Of a DNA stretch of 64,000 bases, positions 26,489 through 34,262 are shown piece after piece. Below the pieces are notes generated by a model. The model ran no database searches. It saw only the letters and a list, made by a program, of their open reading frames with translations, and was not told where the DNA came from. The position numbers were made by a program, and so were the translations under genes. Where the stretch lies: the NCBI GenBank assembly GCA_963716005.1, contig OY970285.1, positions 1,240,001 through 1,304,000 of the forward strand. The letters are read 5' to 3'. How positions within the stretch are numbered: the stretch's first letter is position 1; the number at the start of each line of letters is the position of its first letter. This DNA comes from CAVRUF01 sp963716005 (GTDB taxonomy: Bacteria; Actinomycetota; Thermoleophilia; Gaiellales; Gaiellaceae).

Positions 26489-27205
26489 CTAGACGGCGGT
26501 TTCTTCGACGGCCTTCGGCAGCGGCTCGAACTTGTAGCCGACGCCGTAGCGCGTCTGGATGAACGTGTGCCGCGTGGAGCGCGTCTCGATCTTGTCGCGC
26601 AGCTTGCGGACGAAGACGTCGACGGTGCGGTCGCGTCGTGTTTCACGCCGGCCCCAGATCCGCTGGAGCAGCTCGTCACGGGTGACCACGCGGCCGCGCT
26701 CGAGGGCCAGCGCGTAAAGAAGACGGAACTCGGTCGGCGTCAGCTCGACGCTCTCGCCGTCCACGTAGGCCTGCACGTTCAGCGGATCGACGAGGAGCTC
26801 CTCGACCTGGATCGGCTCACCGCGCTCCTCGTTCTGGGCGCGAACGCCGCGCCGCGCCGCCGCGCGCACGCGGGCGACGAGCTCCTTCATGGAGAACGGC
26901 TTGACGAGGTAGTCGTCGGCCCCGATCTCGAGCGCGTGGACACGGTCGTGCTCGGTTCCGCGGGCGCTGACGACGACGATCGGCGTCCCGATCCCCTCTT
27001 GGCGGGCGGTCTCGAGGAGCCGCCAGCCGTCGAGACCCGGGAGCATGAGGTCGAGCACGCAGACGTCGGGATGCTCGTAGCGCAGCCGCGCCAGGCCGGA
27101 CTCGCCCTTGTTCACCCAGATCGGGTCGAAACCTGCCGAAACCAGGTGACGGGACATCCCGTCGGCGATGACGTCGTCGTCCTCGATGATGAGAACCTTC
27201 GGCAC
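26489..27205 (-). CDS. phoP: OmpR/PhoB-family response regulator (PhoP/RegX3-like)
   Basis: 238 residues. Receiver domain with acidic pocket EDD, phospho-Asp D52 in LDLMLPGLDG and conserved Lys in VKPF (K102). C-terminal winged-helix DNA-binding domain (VELTPTEFRLLYALAL...DELLQRIWG...VDVFVRKLRDKIE). Divergent from the sensor kinase with a PHO box in between, and beside pstSCAB-phoU and PPK1, it is very probably the phosphate-starvation regulator. GTG 27205 gives the standard receiver start; the longer frame runs through the PHO box. Autoregulation is suggested by the operator 44 nt upstream. Confidence 0.9.
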   Translation of the reverse strand: MPKVLIIEDDDVIADGMSRHLVSAGFDPIWVNKGESGLARLRYEHPDVCVLDLMLPGLDGWRLLETARQEGIGTPIVVVSARGTEHDRVHALEIGADDYLVKPFSMKELVARVRAAARRGVRAQNEERGEPIQVEELLVDPLNVQAYVDGESVELTPTEFRLLYALALERGRVVTRDELLQRIWGRRETRRDRTVDVFVRKLRDKIETRSTRHTFIQTRYGVGYKFEPLPKAVEETAV

Positions 27206-27248
27206 GTACAGGGAATTGTGACTGTCGGAGCGCGCGGCCGGGGTGCGT

Positions 27249-27281
27249 TCCCGGTAAACGGCCTGTGAACAAGTGGAGAAC
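27249..27281 (-). promoter_or_regulatory. PHO box upstream of the response regulator
   Basis: Three consecutive 11-nt direct repeats on the minus strand: GTTCTCCACTT, GTTCACAGGCC, GTTTACCGGGA. This is the spacing and GTTCA-type consensus of actinobacterial PhoP operators. The first two units nearly repeat the PHO box before pstS. It lies between the divergent regulator and kinase genes and can control either. Confidence 0.85.
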
Positions 27282-27318
27282 ATGGGTTCGCCGACCCGTG
27301 TTGCTCTACGCTCCCGCC

Positions 27319-28290
27319 GTGCGGCTTCCCTCGCGCAAACGCGCCGAGACCGGTCAGAACGAGGAGCTCGTGCTGGACGCCGAGCGAGGCCGGCGGCTGA
27401 TCGAAGAAAGCCGCGAGTTCGTGCTCGTCCTCGACGCCGACGATCGCGTCCTGCTGGCGAGTCAGCGCGCCCGCGAAGCGCTCGAAGGCATCGTCGCGGG
27501 CACGGTCGTGACCGAGGAGATGATCGGCTCGGGCTCGAGCCGGGTGCCGTTCCGCGTGCCGTACGAGGTCGCGGGACGGACCGAGACACTCGTCTACGTC
27601 TCCGACGAGGGCGATCTGGCCGCCTACGAGGAGCTCCGGGCCGGGTTCACCGCGGCGGTTTCGCACGAGCTGCGCACGCCGCTGGCCCGGATGCTCGCGC
27701 TGCTCGAGACGGCGCTCCTCCCCGAGGCGGATACAGCCGTGCTGATCGACCAGGCGCGCTCGGAGATCAGCGAGATCACGGAGCTGATCGACGACATCCT
27801 CTTCCTCAGCGAGCTCGAGTCGGGCCGTGAGGTCGTCGGGCTCGGCTCGACGGTCGCGCTGCCGCTCCTCGAGAAGGTCGTCGCCTCGGCGGCCGACAGC
27901 GCCGCGCGGGCGGGGGTGCGCCTCGCGGCCGAGGGAGATCCGCAGCTCGAGCTGCCGCTGCGGCCGCGCATGATCCGCGTCGTGGCCGCGAACCTCGTCG
28001 AGAACGCGATCCGCTACGCCGGCGCCGGAGCGACGCTCACGCTGAGCGTGAGATCGGTGAACGGCAGCGTGGTTCTAACGGCCGCCGACACCGGCATCGG
28101 CGTCGCCGAGGACGACCTGCCTCGTCTGTTCGAGCGCTTCTACCGCGCCGATCTCGCGCGCGCGTCACGCGGGACCGGGCTCGGCCTCGCGATCGTGAAG
28201 CACGTCGTCACCGCCGCCGGCGGGCACGTCGAAGCGAGCGGCGATCGCGGCGAAGGACTCACCGTCCGCTGCGTGTTTCCTGCTCGCTAG
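27319..28290 (+). CDS. phoR: Sensor histidine kinase (PhoR/SenX3-like), apparently soluble
   Basis: 323 residues from GTG 27319. A PAS-like region (EFVLVLDADDRVLLASQRAREAL) is followed by HisKA with the phospho-accepting His in SHELRTPLARM (H116), then HATPase_c with N box (NLVENAIRYAG), G1 (ADTGIGVAEDDLPRLFERFY) and G2 (GTGLGLAIVKHVV). Partner of the divergent response regulator. No membrane span is visible even in the longer frame from 27265, unlike the membrane-anchored PhoR/SenX3 proteins. It probably senses through PhoU/Pst contacts or a missing N-terminal part. Confidence 0.88.
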   Translation: MRLPSRKRAETGQNEELVLDAERGRRLIEESREFVLVLDADDRVLLASQRAREALEGIVAGTVVTEEMIGSGSSRVPFRVPYEVAGRTETLVYVSDEGDLAAYEELRAGFTAAVSHELRTPLARMLALLETALLPEADTAVLIDQARSEISEITELIDDILFLSELESGREVVGLGSTVALPLLEKVVASAADSAARAGVRLAAEGDPQLELPLRPRMIRVVAANLVENAIRYAGAGATLTLSVRSVNGSVVLTAADTGIGVAEDDLPRLFERFYRADLARASRGTGLGLAIVKHVVTAAGGHVEASGDRGEGLTVRCVFPAR

Positions 28291-28296
28291 AGCCGC

Positions 28297-28329
28297 GTTC
28301 ACAACTTGTTCTCCACTCGTTCACAGCCT
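28297..28329 (+). promoter_or_regulatory. PHO box upstream of pstS
   Basis: Three exact-spaced 11-nt direct repeats: GTTCACAACTT, GTTCTCCACTC, GTTCACAGCCT, with a further weak unit after. It lies between the kinase stop (28290) and pstS (28395). The middle and last units are almost identical to the operator before the regulator gene, so both are likely bound by the same PhoP-type protein. Confidence 0.88.
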
Positions 28330-28394
28330 TTCTCCCCACGGGCAACCACGAGCGGCCGACACTCGGGCCAATGGCTCAACGCGAAAGGAGAACA

Positions 28395-29390
28395 GTGAGT
28401 TTTCGGCTTCCCACCAGGGCGATCCTCGTTGCCCTCGCGGCGCTACTGGTCGCGTTCGCCGCTGCCGGTTGCGGCCGCGACGACGACTCGAGTTCCGACG
28501 CAAGCGGCGGTGGAACAAGCAGCAGCTCCGGCGAGCAGCTCTCCGGCACGGTGATCGCAGACGGATCGAGCACGGTCGGTCCGCTCACGACCGCGGCGGC
28601 CGAGGCCTTCCGCGAAGAGCAGCCCGACGTCAACGTCGAGGTCGGCATCGCCGGCACCGGCGGCGGCTTCGAGCGTTTCTGCGCAGGCGAGACGGATCTC
28701 TCCAACGCCTCCCGCCCGATCAAGGACGACGAAGAGGCGCCGCTTTGCGCTGACGCCGGCATCGAGTACACCGACTTCCAGGTCGCGGTCGACGCGCTCA
28801 CGGTCGTCGTGAACACGGAGAACGACTGGGTGGACTGCCTGACCGTCGACCAGCTCGCGAAGATCTGGGGACCCGACGCCGAGGGCACGGTCACCAACTG
28901 GAACCAGGTCGACCCGAGCTTCCCGGACCAGGAACTCACGCTCTCCGGCCCCGGCACCGACTCGGGCACGTTCGACTACTTCACCGCCGAGATCAACGGC
29001 GAGGAGGGCGCCAGCCGCGCCGACTACAACGCGAGCGAGGACGACAACACGATCGTTCAGGCCGTGTCGGGCGACAAGGGCGGCCTCGGCTACTTCGGCT
29101 ACACGTACTACGAGGAGAACCAGGACACGCTCAAGGCCCTCGAGATCGACGGCGGAGACGGTTGCGTTGCCCCGAGCGCCGAGGCCGCACAGGACGGCAC
29201 CTACACGCCGCTCTCCCGGCCGCTCTTCGTCTACGTGAAGAACGAGTCGTTCACGAAGCCCGAAGTGCTCGGCTTCATGACCTACTTCCTCGACAACCTC
29301 GACGCTATCGCCGAGGCGGCGCAGTTCATTCCTGTCCCGGACGAAGTGCTCGACGAGAACGCATCGAAGCTCGAAAGCGCAGGCTCCTAG
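28395..29390 (+). CDS. pstS: Phosphate ABC transporter substrate-binding lipoprotein
   Basis: 331 residues. Lipoprotein signal with lipobox AAGC, a Ser/Gly linker, then the PstS fold: IADGSSTVGPLT, the phosphate loop GTGGGFERFC, DLSNASRPIK and SGPGTDSGTFDYF. It captures extracellular phosphate for PstCAB. GTG 28395 chosen because GGAG lies 6 nt upstream; an ATG at 28371 is in frame but lacks a site. Downstream of the PHO box; first gene of pstSCAB-phoU. Confidence 0.95.
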   Translation: MSFRLPTRAILVALAALLVAFAAAGCGRDDDSSSDASGGGTSSSSGEQLSGTVIADGSSTVGPLTTAAAEAFREEQPDVNVEVGIAGTGGGFERFCAGETDLSNASRPIKDDEEAPLCADAGIEYTDFQVAVDALTVVVNTENDWVDCLTVDQLAKIWGPDAEGTVTNWNQVDPSFPDQELTLSGPGTDSGTFDYFTAEINGEEGASRADYNASEDDNTIVQAVSGDKGGLGYFGYTYYEENQDTLKALEIDGGDGCVAPSAEAAQDGTYTPLSRPLFVYVKNESFTKPEVLGFMTYFLDNLDAIAEAAQFIPVPDEVLDENASKLESAGS

Positions 29391-29397
29391 CCGGCGC

Positions 29398-30336
29398 ATG
29401 GCAACGCCCGACCTCACCGCAGGCGCGCAGCCGGCCCCGATCCGGCTGCGCGCCGATGGGCGCAGATGGGGCGAGGACGTCGTCAAGGTCGTCCTCGGTC
29501 TCTGCGCCCTGGTCTCGATCCTGACGACGGTCGGGATCATCATCGCGCTGCTCGAGCCGTCGATCGAGTTCTTCCGCGAGGTCTCGCCCGTGGACTTCTT
29601 CTCGGGCGACCGCTGGGCCCCGCTCTTCGAGCCCGCCTCGTTCGGCGTTCAACCGCTGCTCGTCGGCACGCTCGTGATCACGTTCTGGGCGTGCCTCGTC
29701 TGCCTCCCGGTTGGCCTCGGCGTCGCGATCTTCCTGAGCGAGTACGCAAAGCCGCGGACGCGCGGCATCGTGAAGCCGGCCCTCGAGACGCTGGCTGGCA
29801 TTCCCACCGTCGTCTTCGGGTTCTTCGCGCTCACGTTCTTCACGCCGTTCCTCCAGGATCTCGGCACCGGCGTCGGCGGCTTCAACGTGCTCTCGGCCGG
29901 GATCGTGATCGGCGTCATGCTGATCCCGATCGTCGCCTCGGTCTCCGACGACGCGATGAGTGCCGTCCCCCAGGACCTCCGCGACGGCGCCTACGGGCTC
30001 GGTTCGACGCGCCTCCAGGTCTCGACCAAGATCGTCGTTCCGGCCGCGATCTCGGGGATCATCGCGAGCTACGTGCTGGCGATCTCGCGCGCGATCGGTG
30101 AGACGATGATCGTGCTGATCGCCGCGGGCGGTCTGGCGCAGATCACCGCCGACCCCCGCGAACAGGCCCAGACGATGACCGCGTTCATCGCCGCAACCGG
30201 GACGGGCGACGTTCCGACCGGCTCGATCGAATACAAGACGATCTTCGCCGTCGCGCTGACGCTGTTCGTGATCACGTTCGCGATGAACATGTTCTCCATC
30301 CGCCTCGTGCGGAAGTTCCGGGAGATCTACGAGTGA
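29398..30336 (+). CDS. pstC: Phosphate ABC transporter permease PstC
   Basis: 312 residues, six predicted membrane spans, with the EAA loop typical of PstC (QDLRDGAYGLGSTRLQVSTKIVVPAAISGI) and AISRAIGETMIVLIAAG. Forms the inner-membrane phosphate channel with PstA. Follows pstS by 7 nt; its stop overlaps pstA (GTGA). Confidence 0.95.
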   Translation: MATPDLTAGAQPAPIRLRADGRRWGEDVVKVVLGLCALVSILTTVGIIIALLEPSIEFFREVSPVDFFSGDRWAPLFEPASFGVQPLLVGTLVITFWACLVCLPVGLGVAIFLSEYAKPRTRGIVKPALETLAGIPTVVFGFFALTFFTPFLQDLGTGVGGFNVLSAGIVIGVMLIPIVASVSDDAMSAVPQDLRDGAYGLGSTRLQVSTKIVVPAAISGIIASYVLAISRAIGETMIVLIAAGGLAQITADPREQAQTMTAFIAATGTGDVPTGSIEYKTIFAVALTLFVITFAMNMFSIRLVRKFREIYE

Positions 30337-31208
30337 GCGCCGCGCCTCAGACGATCGGACGCCAGTCGCGCTCGAACCGGGTGCGCGGCACGGCCTTCTA
30401 CATCGTGCTGCTCGTCTGCGTGTCGATCGGCTTCCTGCTGCTCGGCGTGCTGCTCGTCGACGTCGTCCGCAAGGGATTCGCCTACATCGATCCGGTGCTC
30501 TTCCAGAATCCAACGTCGGCAAACCCGGAGAAGGCGGGCGCGCGTCCGGCCATTCTCGGGACGATCTACATGATGTTCCTCCTGCTGGTGATGGTCATGC
30601 CGATCGGTGTCGGCACGGCGATCTACCTCGAGGAGTACGCGAACCGCGAGCGGTGGTACAACCGGATGCTCGAGGTGAACATCCAGAACCTCGCGGCCGT
30701 GCCGTCGATCGTCTACGGGATCCTCGGACTGGCGTTCATCGTGCGCGGGCTCGGCATCGGACGGGTGCTCCTCGCGGGCGCGATGATCCTCACGCTGCTC
30801 GTGCTCCCGACGGTGATCGTCGCGAGCCGAGAGGCGATCCGGGCGGTTCCGGACTCGATCCGCCAGGGCGCCTTCGCCCTCGGCGCGACGCAGTGGCAGG
30901 TCGTCTGGCGCCAGGTCCTCCCCGCAGCGATCCCGGGGATCGCGACCGGCTCGATCCTCGCTCTCGCGCGGGCGATCGGCGAGACGGCGCCGCTCCTCCT
31001 GGTCGGCGCGCTCACGTACGTCGCGGTCGACCCGACGATTCTCGGCTCCTTCACGGTGCTGCCGGTGCAGATCTACCAGTGGATCACGCGGCCGCAGGAG
31101 GAGTTCCGACTACTCGCGGCGGCCGGGATCATGGTGCTCCTCGTGATCCTCCTGACGATGAACGCATTCGCGATCTGGCTCCGAAACCGCTATCAACGAC
31201 AATGGTGA
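30333..31208 (+). CDS. pstA: Phosphate ABC transporter permease PstA
   Basis: 291 residues, six spans, EAA loop SIRQGAFALGATQWQVVWRQVLPAAIPGI and ALARAIGETAPLLLVGALT. Pairs with PstC. GTG start overlaps the pstC stop; a good ribosome site for pstB sits at its end. Confidence 0.95.
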   Translation: MSAAPQTIGRQSRSNRVRGTAFYIVLLVCVSIGFLLLGVLLVDVVRKGFAYIDPVLFQNPTSANPEKAGARPAILGTIYMMFLLLVMVMPIGVGTAIYLEEYANRERWYNRMLEVNIQNLAAVPSIVYGILGLAFIVRGLGIGRVLLAGAMILTLLVLPTVIVASREAIRAVPDSIRQGAFALGATQWQVVWRQVLPAAIPGIATGSILALARAIGETAPLLLVGALTYVAVDPTILGSFTVLPVQIYQWITRPQEEFRLLAAAGIMVLLVILLTMNAFAIWLRNRYQRQW

Positions 31209-31216
31209 GGGACGAC

Positions 31217-32083
31217 ATGGAAATCTCCACCGCAGCACCTGGGAGAATCGCCGGAGTGGACGAGAAGATTCTTGAACGCAAGAGCTCCGAGGCCTACGCC
31301 CGCCGCGAGGCGCTCTTCGAGGTGTCGGACCTAGGCGTCAACTACGCCGGAGTGCCGGCATTGAAGAACGTCTCGCTCGAGATCTACAAGAACTACGTGA
31401 CGGCGTTCATCGGCCCGTCCGGCTGTGGCAAGAGCACGTTCATCCGCTGCTTCAACCGGATGAACGATCTGATCCCGTCCGCGGCCATCGACGGGCGGAT
31501 CATGTACCACGGGCTCGACCTCTACGGCCCCGAGGTGGACGCGGTCGAGGTGCGCAAGCGCATCGGCATGGTCTTCCAGAAGCCGAACCCGTTCCCGAAG
31601 TCGATCTACGACAACATCGCGTTCGGCCCGCGTGTGCTCGGCCTGAAGGACAACCTGGACGACCGGGTCGAGAAGGCGCTCAAGCAGGCCGCGCTCTGGG
31701 GCGAGGTGAAGAGCCGCCTGAAGGCCAGTGCGTACAGCCTCTCCGGCGGGCAGCAGCAGCGCCTCTGCATCGCCCGCTGTCTCGCCGTCGAGCCCGACGT
31801 GCTCCTCATGGACGAGCCCGCCTCGGCGCTCGACCCGATCTCGACGACCGCGATCGAGGATCTCATGCACAGCCTGAAGGAGCGCTACACGATCGTGATC
31901 GTCACCCACAACATGCAGCAAGCGGCCCGTGTCGCCGACATGACCGCGTTCTTCAGCGTCGAGGTCGACGAGGAGAAGGACAACCGCACCGGCATCCTCG
32001 TCGAGTACGACGAGACGCCGACGATCTTCACCAAGCCCGCCGATCAGCGAACAGAGGACTACGTCACAGGACGGTTCGGATGA
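31217..32083 (+). CDS. pstB: Phosphate ABC transporter ATP-binding protein PstB
   Basis: 288 residues. Walker A GPSGCGKST, Q-loop (GMVFQKPNPFPKSIYDNIAFG), ABC signature YSLSGGQQQRL, Walker B VLLMDEPASALDP and H-loop THNM. Powers phosphate import through PstCA. ATG 31217 has GAGGGA just upstream; an in-frame ATG at 31202 overlaps pstA. The stop overlaps phoU by ATGA. Confidence 0.96.
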   Translation: MEISTAAPGRIAGVDEKILERKSSEAYARREALFEVSDLGVNYAGVPALKNVSLEIYKNYVTAFIGPSGCGKSTFIRCFNRMNDLIPSAAIDGRIMYHGLDLYGPEVDAVEVRKRIGMVFQKPNPFPKSIYDNIAFGPRVLGLKDNLDDRVEKALKQAALWGEVKSRLKASAYSLSGGQQQRLCIARCLAVEPDVLLMDEPASALDPISTTAIEDLMHSLKERYTIVIVTHNMQQAARVADMTAFFSVEVDEEKDNRTGILVEYDETPTIFTKPADQRTEDYVTGRFG

Positions 32084-32787
32084 AAGTCACACGCGTCACA
32101 CTCCAGGAGGATCTCGATCAGCTCGAGGCGGGTCTCCAGGAGGAGGGCGAGCTCGTCCTCCGTTCCCTGCGCGGCGCGCTCAACGCGCTGAAGACCCAGG
32201 ACATCGAGCTGGCCGAAGAGGTGATCGGCTTCGACGACGAGATCGACGCCCGTTACTTCGAGATCGAGGAGGGCATCCAGTCGCTCCTCGCGCGCCAGAC
32301 TCCTGTCGCCGGCGACCTGCGCCTCGTGCTCGCCGTGCTCCACAACAACCTCCACCTCGAGCGCATGGCCGACTACTGCGTGACGATCTCCAAGCTGACC
32401 AAGCTCGTCGAAGGCATCTCGCAGGACCATGACCTCCTCGAGGGCTTCGAGGAGATGGGCGAGCGCGCGGAGGAGATGATCCGCATCTCCCTCGACTCGT
32501 TCGCTCACCGCGACGCCGACAAGGCCGAGTCGCTCGTCCACCTGGACGAGCTGATCGACCGTGCCAATCGCCGCGTCGTCGACCGCGTGCTCGCGCTGGG
32601 CTCGGATCCGGAGCGACGCGAATGGGGCCTGCGGATGATCATCGTCTCGCGCTGCCTCGAGCGGATCGGCGACCACGCGGTGGACATCGGAGAGCAGACC
32701 GCTTACCTGGTGACCGGAGAGTTCCGCGAGTTCACGGACGCGTCCCACACGGGGCCTCCGAACACGACGCCGCGCGAGCTGGACTAG
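32080..32787 (+). CDS. phoU: Phosphate transport/Pho signalling regulator PhoU
   Basis: 235 residues, all-helical, two PhoU repeats with the metal-binding E/DxxxD motifs (EEVIGFDDEIDARYFEIEEG and HRDADKAESLVHLDELIDR). It restrains PstSCAB and signals phosphate sufficiency to the kinase. ATGA-coupled to pstB. Its stop overlaps the stop of the convergent arsC at a shared CTAG. Confidence 0.95.
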   Translation: MKVTRVTLQEDLDQLEAGLQEEGELVLRSLRGALNALKTQDIELAEEVIGFDDEIDARYFEIEEGIQSLLARQTPVAGDLRLVLAVLHNNLHLERMADYCVTISKLTKLVEGISQDHDLLEGFEEMGERAEEMIRISLDSFAHRDADKAESLVHLDELIDRANRRVVDRVLALGSDPERREWGLRMIIVSRCLERIGDHAVDIGEQTAYLVTGEFREFTDASHTGPPNTTPRELD

Positions 32788-33167
32788 AGCTCGGCCGCGA
32801 GATCCGCGACGCGCCGGGCGATCTCGTCGCGAATGCGCCGGACCTCCTCGACAGGACGGCCGGCGGGATCGTCGAGCTCCCAGTCGACATAGCGCTTGCC
32901 GGGGATGTACGGGCATGCGTCGCCGCAGCCCATGGTCACCACGACGTCGGCCCATTCGGCATCCGCCCGCTCGAGCCGGCGCGGCGTGCGACCGGCCAAG
33001 TCGATTCCGACCTCGGCCATGATTTCGACGACCTCGGGATGGACGCGCTCCGCGGGCGCGCTGCCTGCGGAACGCCCTTCGTGCTCCGGCGCCGCCTGCT
33101 CGAAGAGCGCCGCGGCCATCTGCGAGCGGCCGGCGTTTCGGACGCAGACGAAGAGCACGCGGCTCAA
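32784..33167 (-). CDS. arsC: Arsenate reductase, low-molecular-weight phosphatase type
   Basis: 127 residues: VLFVCVRNAGRSQMAAALF holds the CX5R phosphate-binding/catalytic loop, and VVVTMGCGDACPYIPGKRYVDW carries the further cysteines that relay reducing power in thioredoxin-coupled ArsC. It reduces arsenate to arsenite. The TTG start overlaps the arsM stop (TTGA). The longer frame runs back into arsM and is not used. Confidence 0.9.
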   Translation of the reverse strand: MSRVLFVCVRNAGRSQMAAALFEQAAPEHEGRSAGSAPAERVHPEVVEIMAEVGIDLAGRTPRRLERADAEWADVVVTMGCGDACPYIPGKRYVDWELDDPAGRPVEEVRRIRDEIARRVADLAAEL

Positions 33168-33907
33168 GGCTTGCGGGCGCGGACGATCGCGCTGTGCATC
33201 CCGTCCGCGACTTCGTGCGTGAACTCCACAGACACGTCCTCGAGACCCGCGGCGGCCAGGCCCGCCTCGTACTCGCTCCGCGAAAGCGCTCCGGCGATGC
33301 ATCCGACGTACGAGCCGCGCTCGGCGCGCTCCGTCTCGGAGAGGCGATCCTCCGCCACGACGTCGCTGACGCCGACGCGTCCTCCCGGCTTCAGTACGCG
33401 GCCGATCTCTGCGAGCACGGCGGGCTTGTCCACGGACAGGTTGATCACGCAGTTCGAGATGACCACGTCCACCGACTCCGCCGGCAGCGGGATGTCCTCG
33501 ATGACGCCGCGCATGAAAACGGCGTTCCCGATCCCGGCCTTCTCGGCGTTCGCGCGGGCGAGATCGAGCATCTCCTCGGTCATGTCGAGCCCGTACGCGC
33601 GCCCTGTCGGCCCGACCCGCTTCGCGGAGAGAATCACGTCGATGCCGCCACCCGAGCCGAGGTCGAGCACCGTCTCGCCCTCGTGCAGATCCGCCACTGC
33701 GGTCGGGTTGCCGCAGCCGAGAGACGCAAGCACGGCTTCCTCAGGGAGTTCGCCGCGCTGCTCCTCGTCGTACGTCCACGTTCCGATGTCGACGTCGAGC
33801 GAGTCGCTGCAACACGACCCGCAGTCGCAACCGGACTGCTCGCGGGTCGCTGCCCTCGCATAGCGCTCCCGAACCTCTTCGCGAAGCTCCTCAGGCTGCG
33901 TCGGCAT
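33164..33907 (-). CDS. arsM: Arsenite S-adenosylmethyltransferase
   Basis: 247 residues. SLGCGNPTAVADL and VLDLGSGGGIDVILSA form the SAM site. Arsenic-binding cysteines are in the N-terminal loop (CDCGSCCSD region), in VVISNCVINL and in YVGCIAGALS, the ArsM pattern. It methylates arsenite. Overlaps arsR by 17 nt and arsC by 4, forming arsR-arsM-arsC. Its location between phoU and pit ties arsenate handling to phosphate uptake genes. Confidence 0.93.
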   Translation of the reverse strand: MPTQPEELREEVRERYARAATREQSGCDCGSCCSDSLDVDIGTWTYDEEQRGELPEEAVLASLGCGNPTAVADLHEGETVLDLGSGGGIDVILSAKRVGPTGRAYGLDMTEEMLDLARANAEKAGIGNAVFMRGVIEDIPLPAESVDVVISNCVINLSVDKPAVLAEIGRVLKPGGRVGVSDVVAEDRLSETERAERGSYVGCIAGALSRSEYEAGLAAAGLEDVSVEFTHEVADGMHSAIVRARKP

Positions 33908-34259
33908 GTGCGGCTCCTTTCAGATCGACGAGACTCGCGAGCCGCGCCATCGCACCCGGCCGGAGTGAGAGATAGACCCATTTCCCGCGCTGCTCGCGAT
34001 CGAGCAACCCGGCGTCGACGAGCTTGCGCACGTGATGCGACACGGTCGGCTGGGACAACCCGAGCGGGACCGTGAGCTCGCAGACGCACACCGGCTGCCC
34101 GCGGGTCGCAACGACGTTCAGGATCCGGACGCGCGCCGGATCGGCGAGCGCGCGGAAGAGCGCCGCAGTGGCGTCGGCCTCGTCGGTCGTAAGCGACGGG
34201 GACGCCACGGGGCCGCAGCACGCAACCGGATCGAGAGTGGCGACTCGTTTCATGGACAT
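33891..34259 (-). CDS. arsR: ArsR/SmtB-family arsenic-responsive repressor
   Basis: 122 residues, winged helix (LFRALADPARVRILNVVATRG...LSQPTVSHHVRKLVDAGLLDREQRGKWVYLSL). CVCEL at the start of helix 3 is the classic As(III)/Sb(III) site, and an extra CC near the N-terminus could add ligands. Start ATG 34259, with a second in-frame ATG at 34253. It lies directly downstream of an inverted-repeat operator. Confidence 0.92.
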   Translation of the reverse strand: MSMKRVATLDPVACCGPVASPSLTTDEADATAALFRALADPARVRILNVVATRGQPVCVCELTVPLGLSQPTVSHHVRKLVDAGLLDREQRGKWVYLSLRPGAMARLASLVDLKGAAHADAA

Positions 34260-34262
34260 TCG

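Noticed and set aside
27265..27318. Upstream ATG start for the sensor kinase
   Set aside because: It lies within the PHO box, lacks a ribosome site, and adds no domain or membrane span.
29326..30522. Minus-strand frame opposite pstC/pstA
   Set aside because: Shadow; the plus-strand permeases carry all family motifs and coupled starts.
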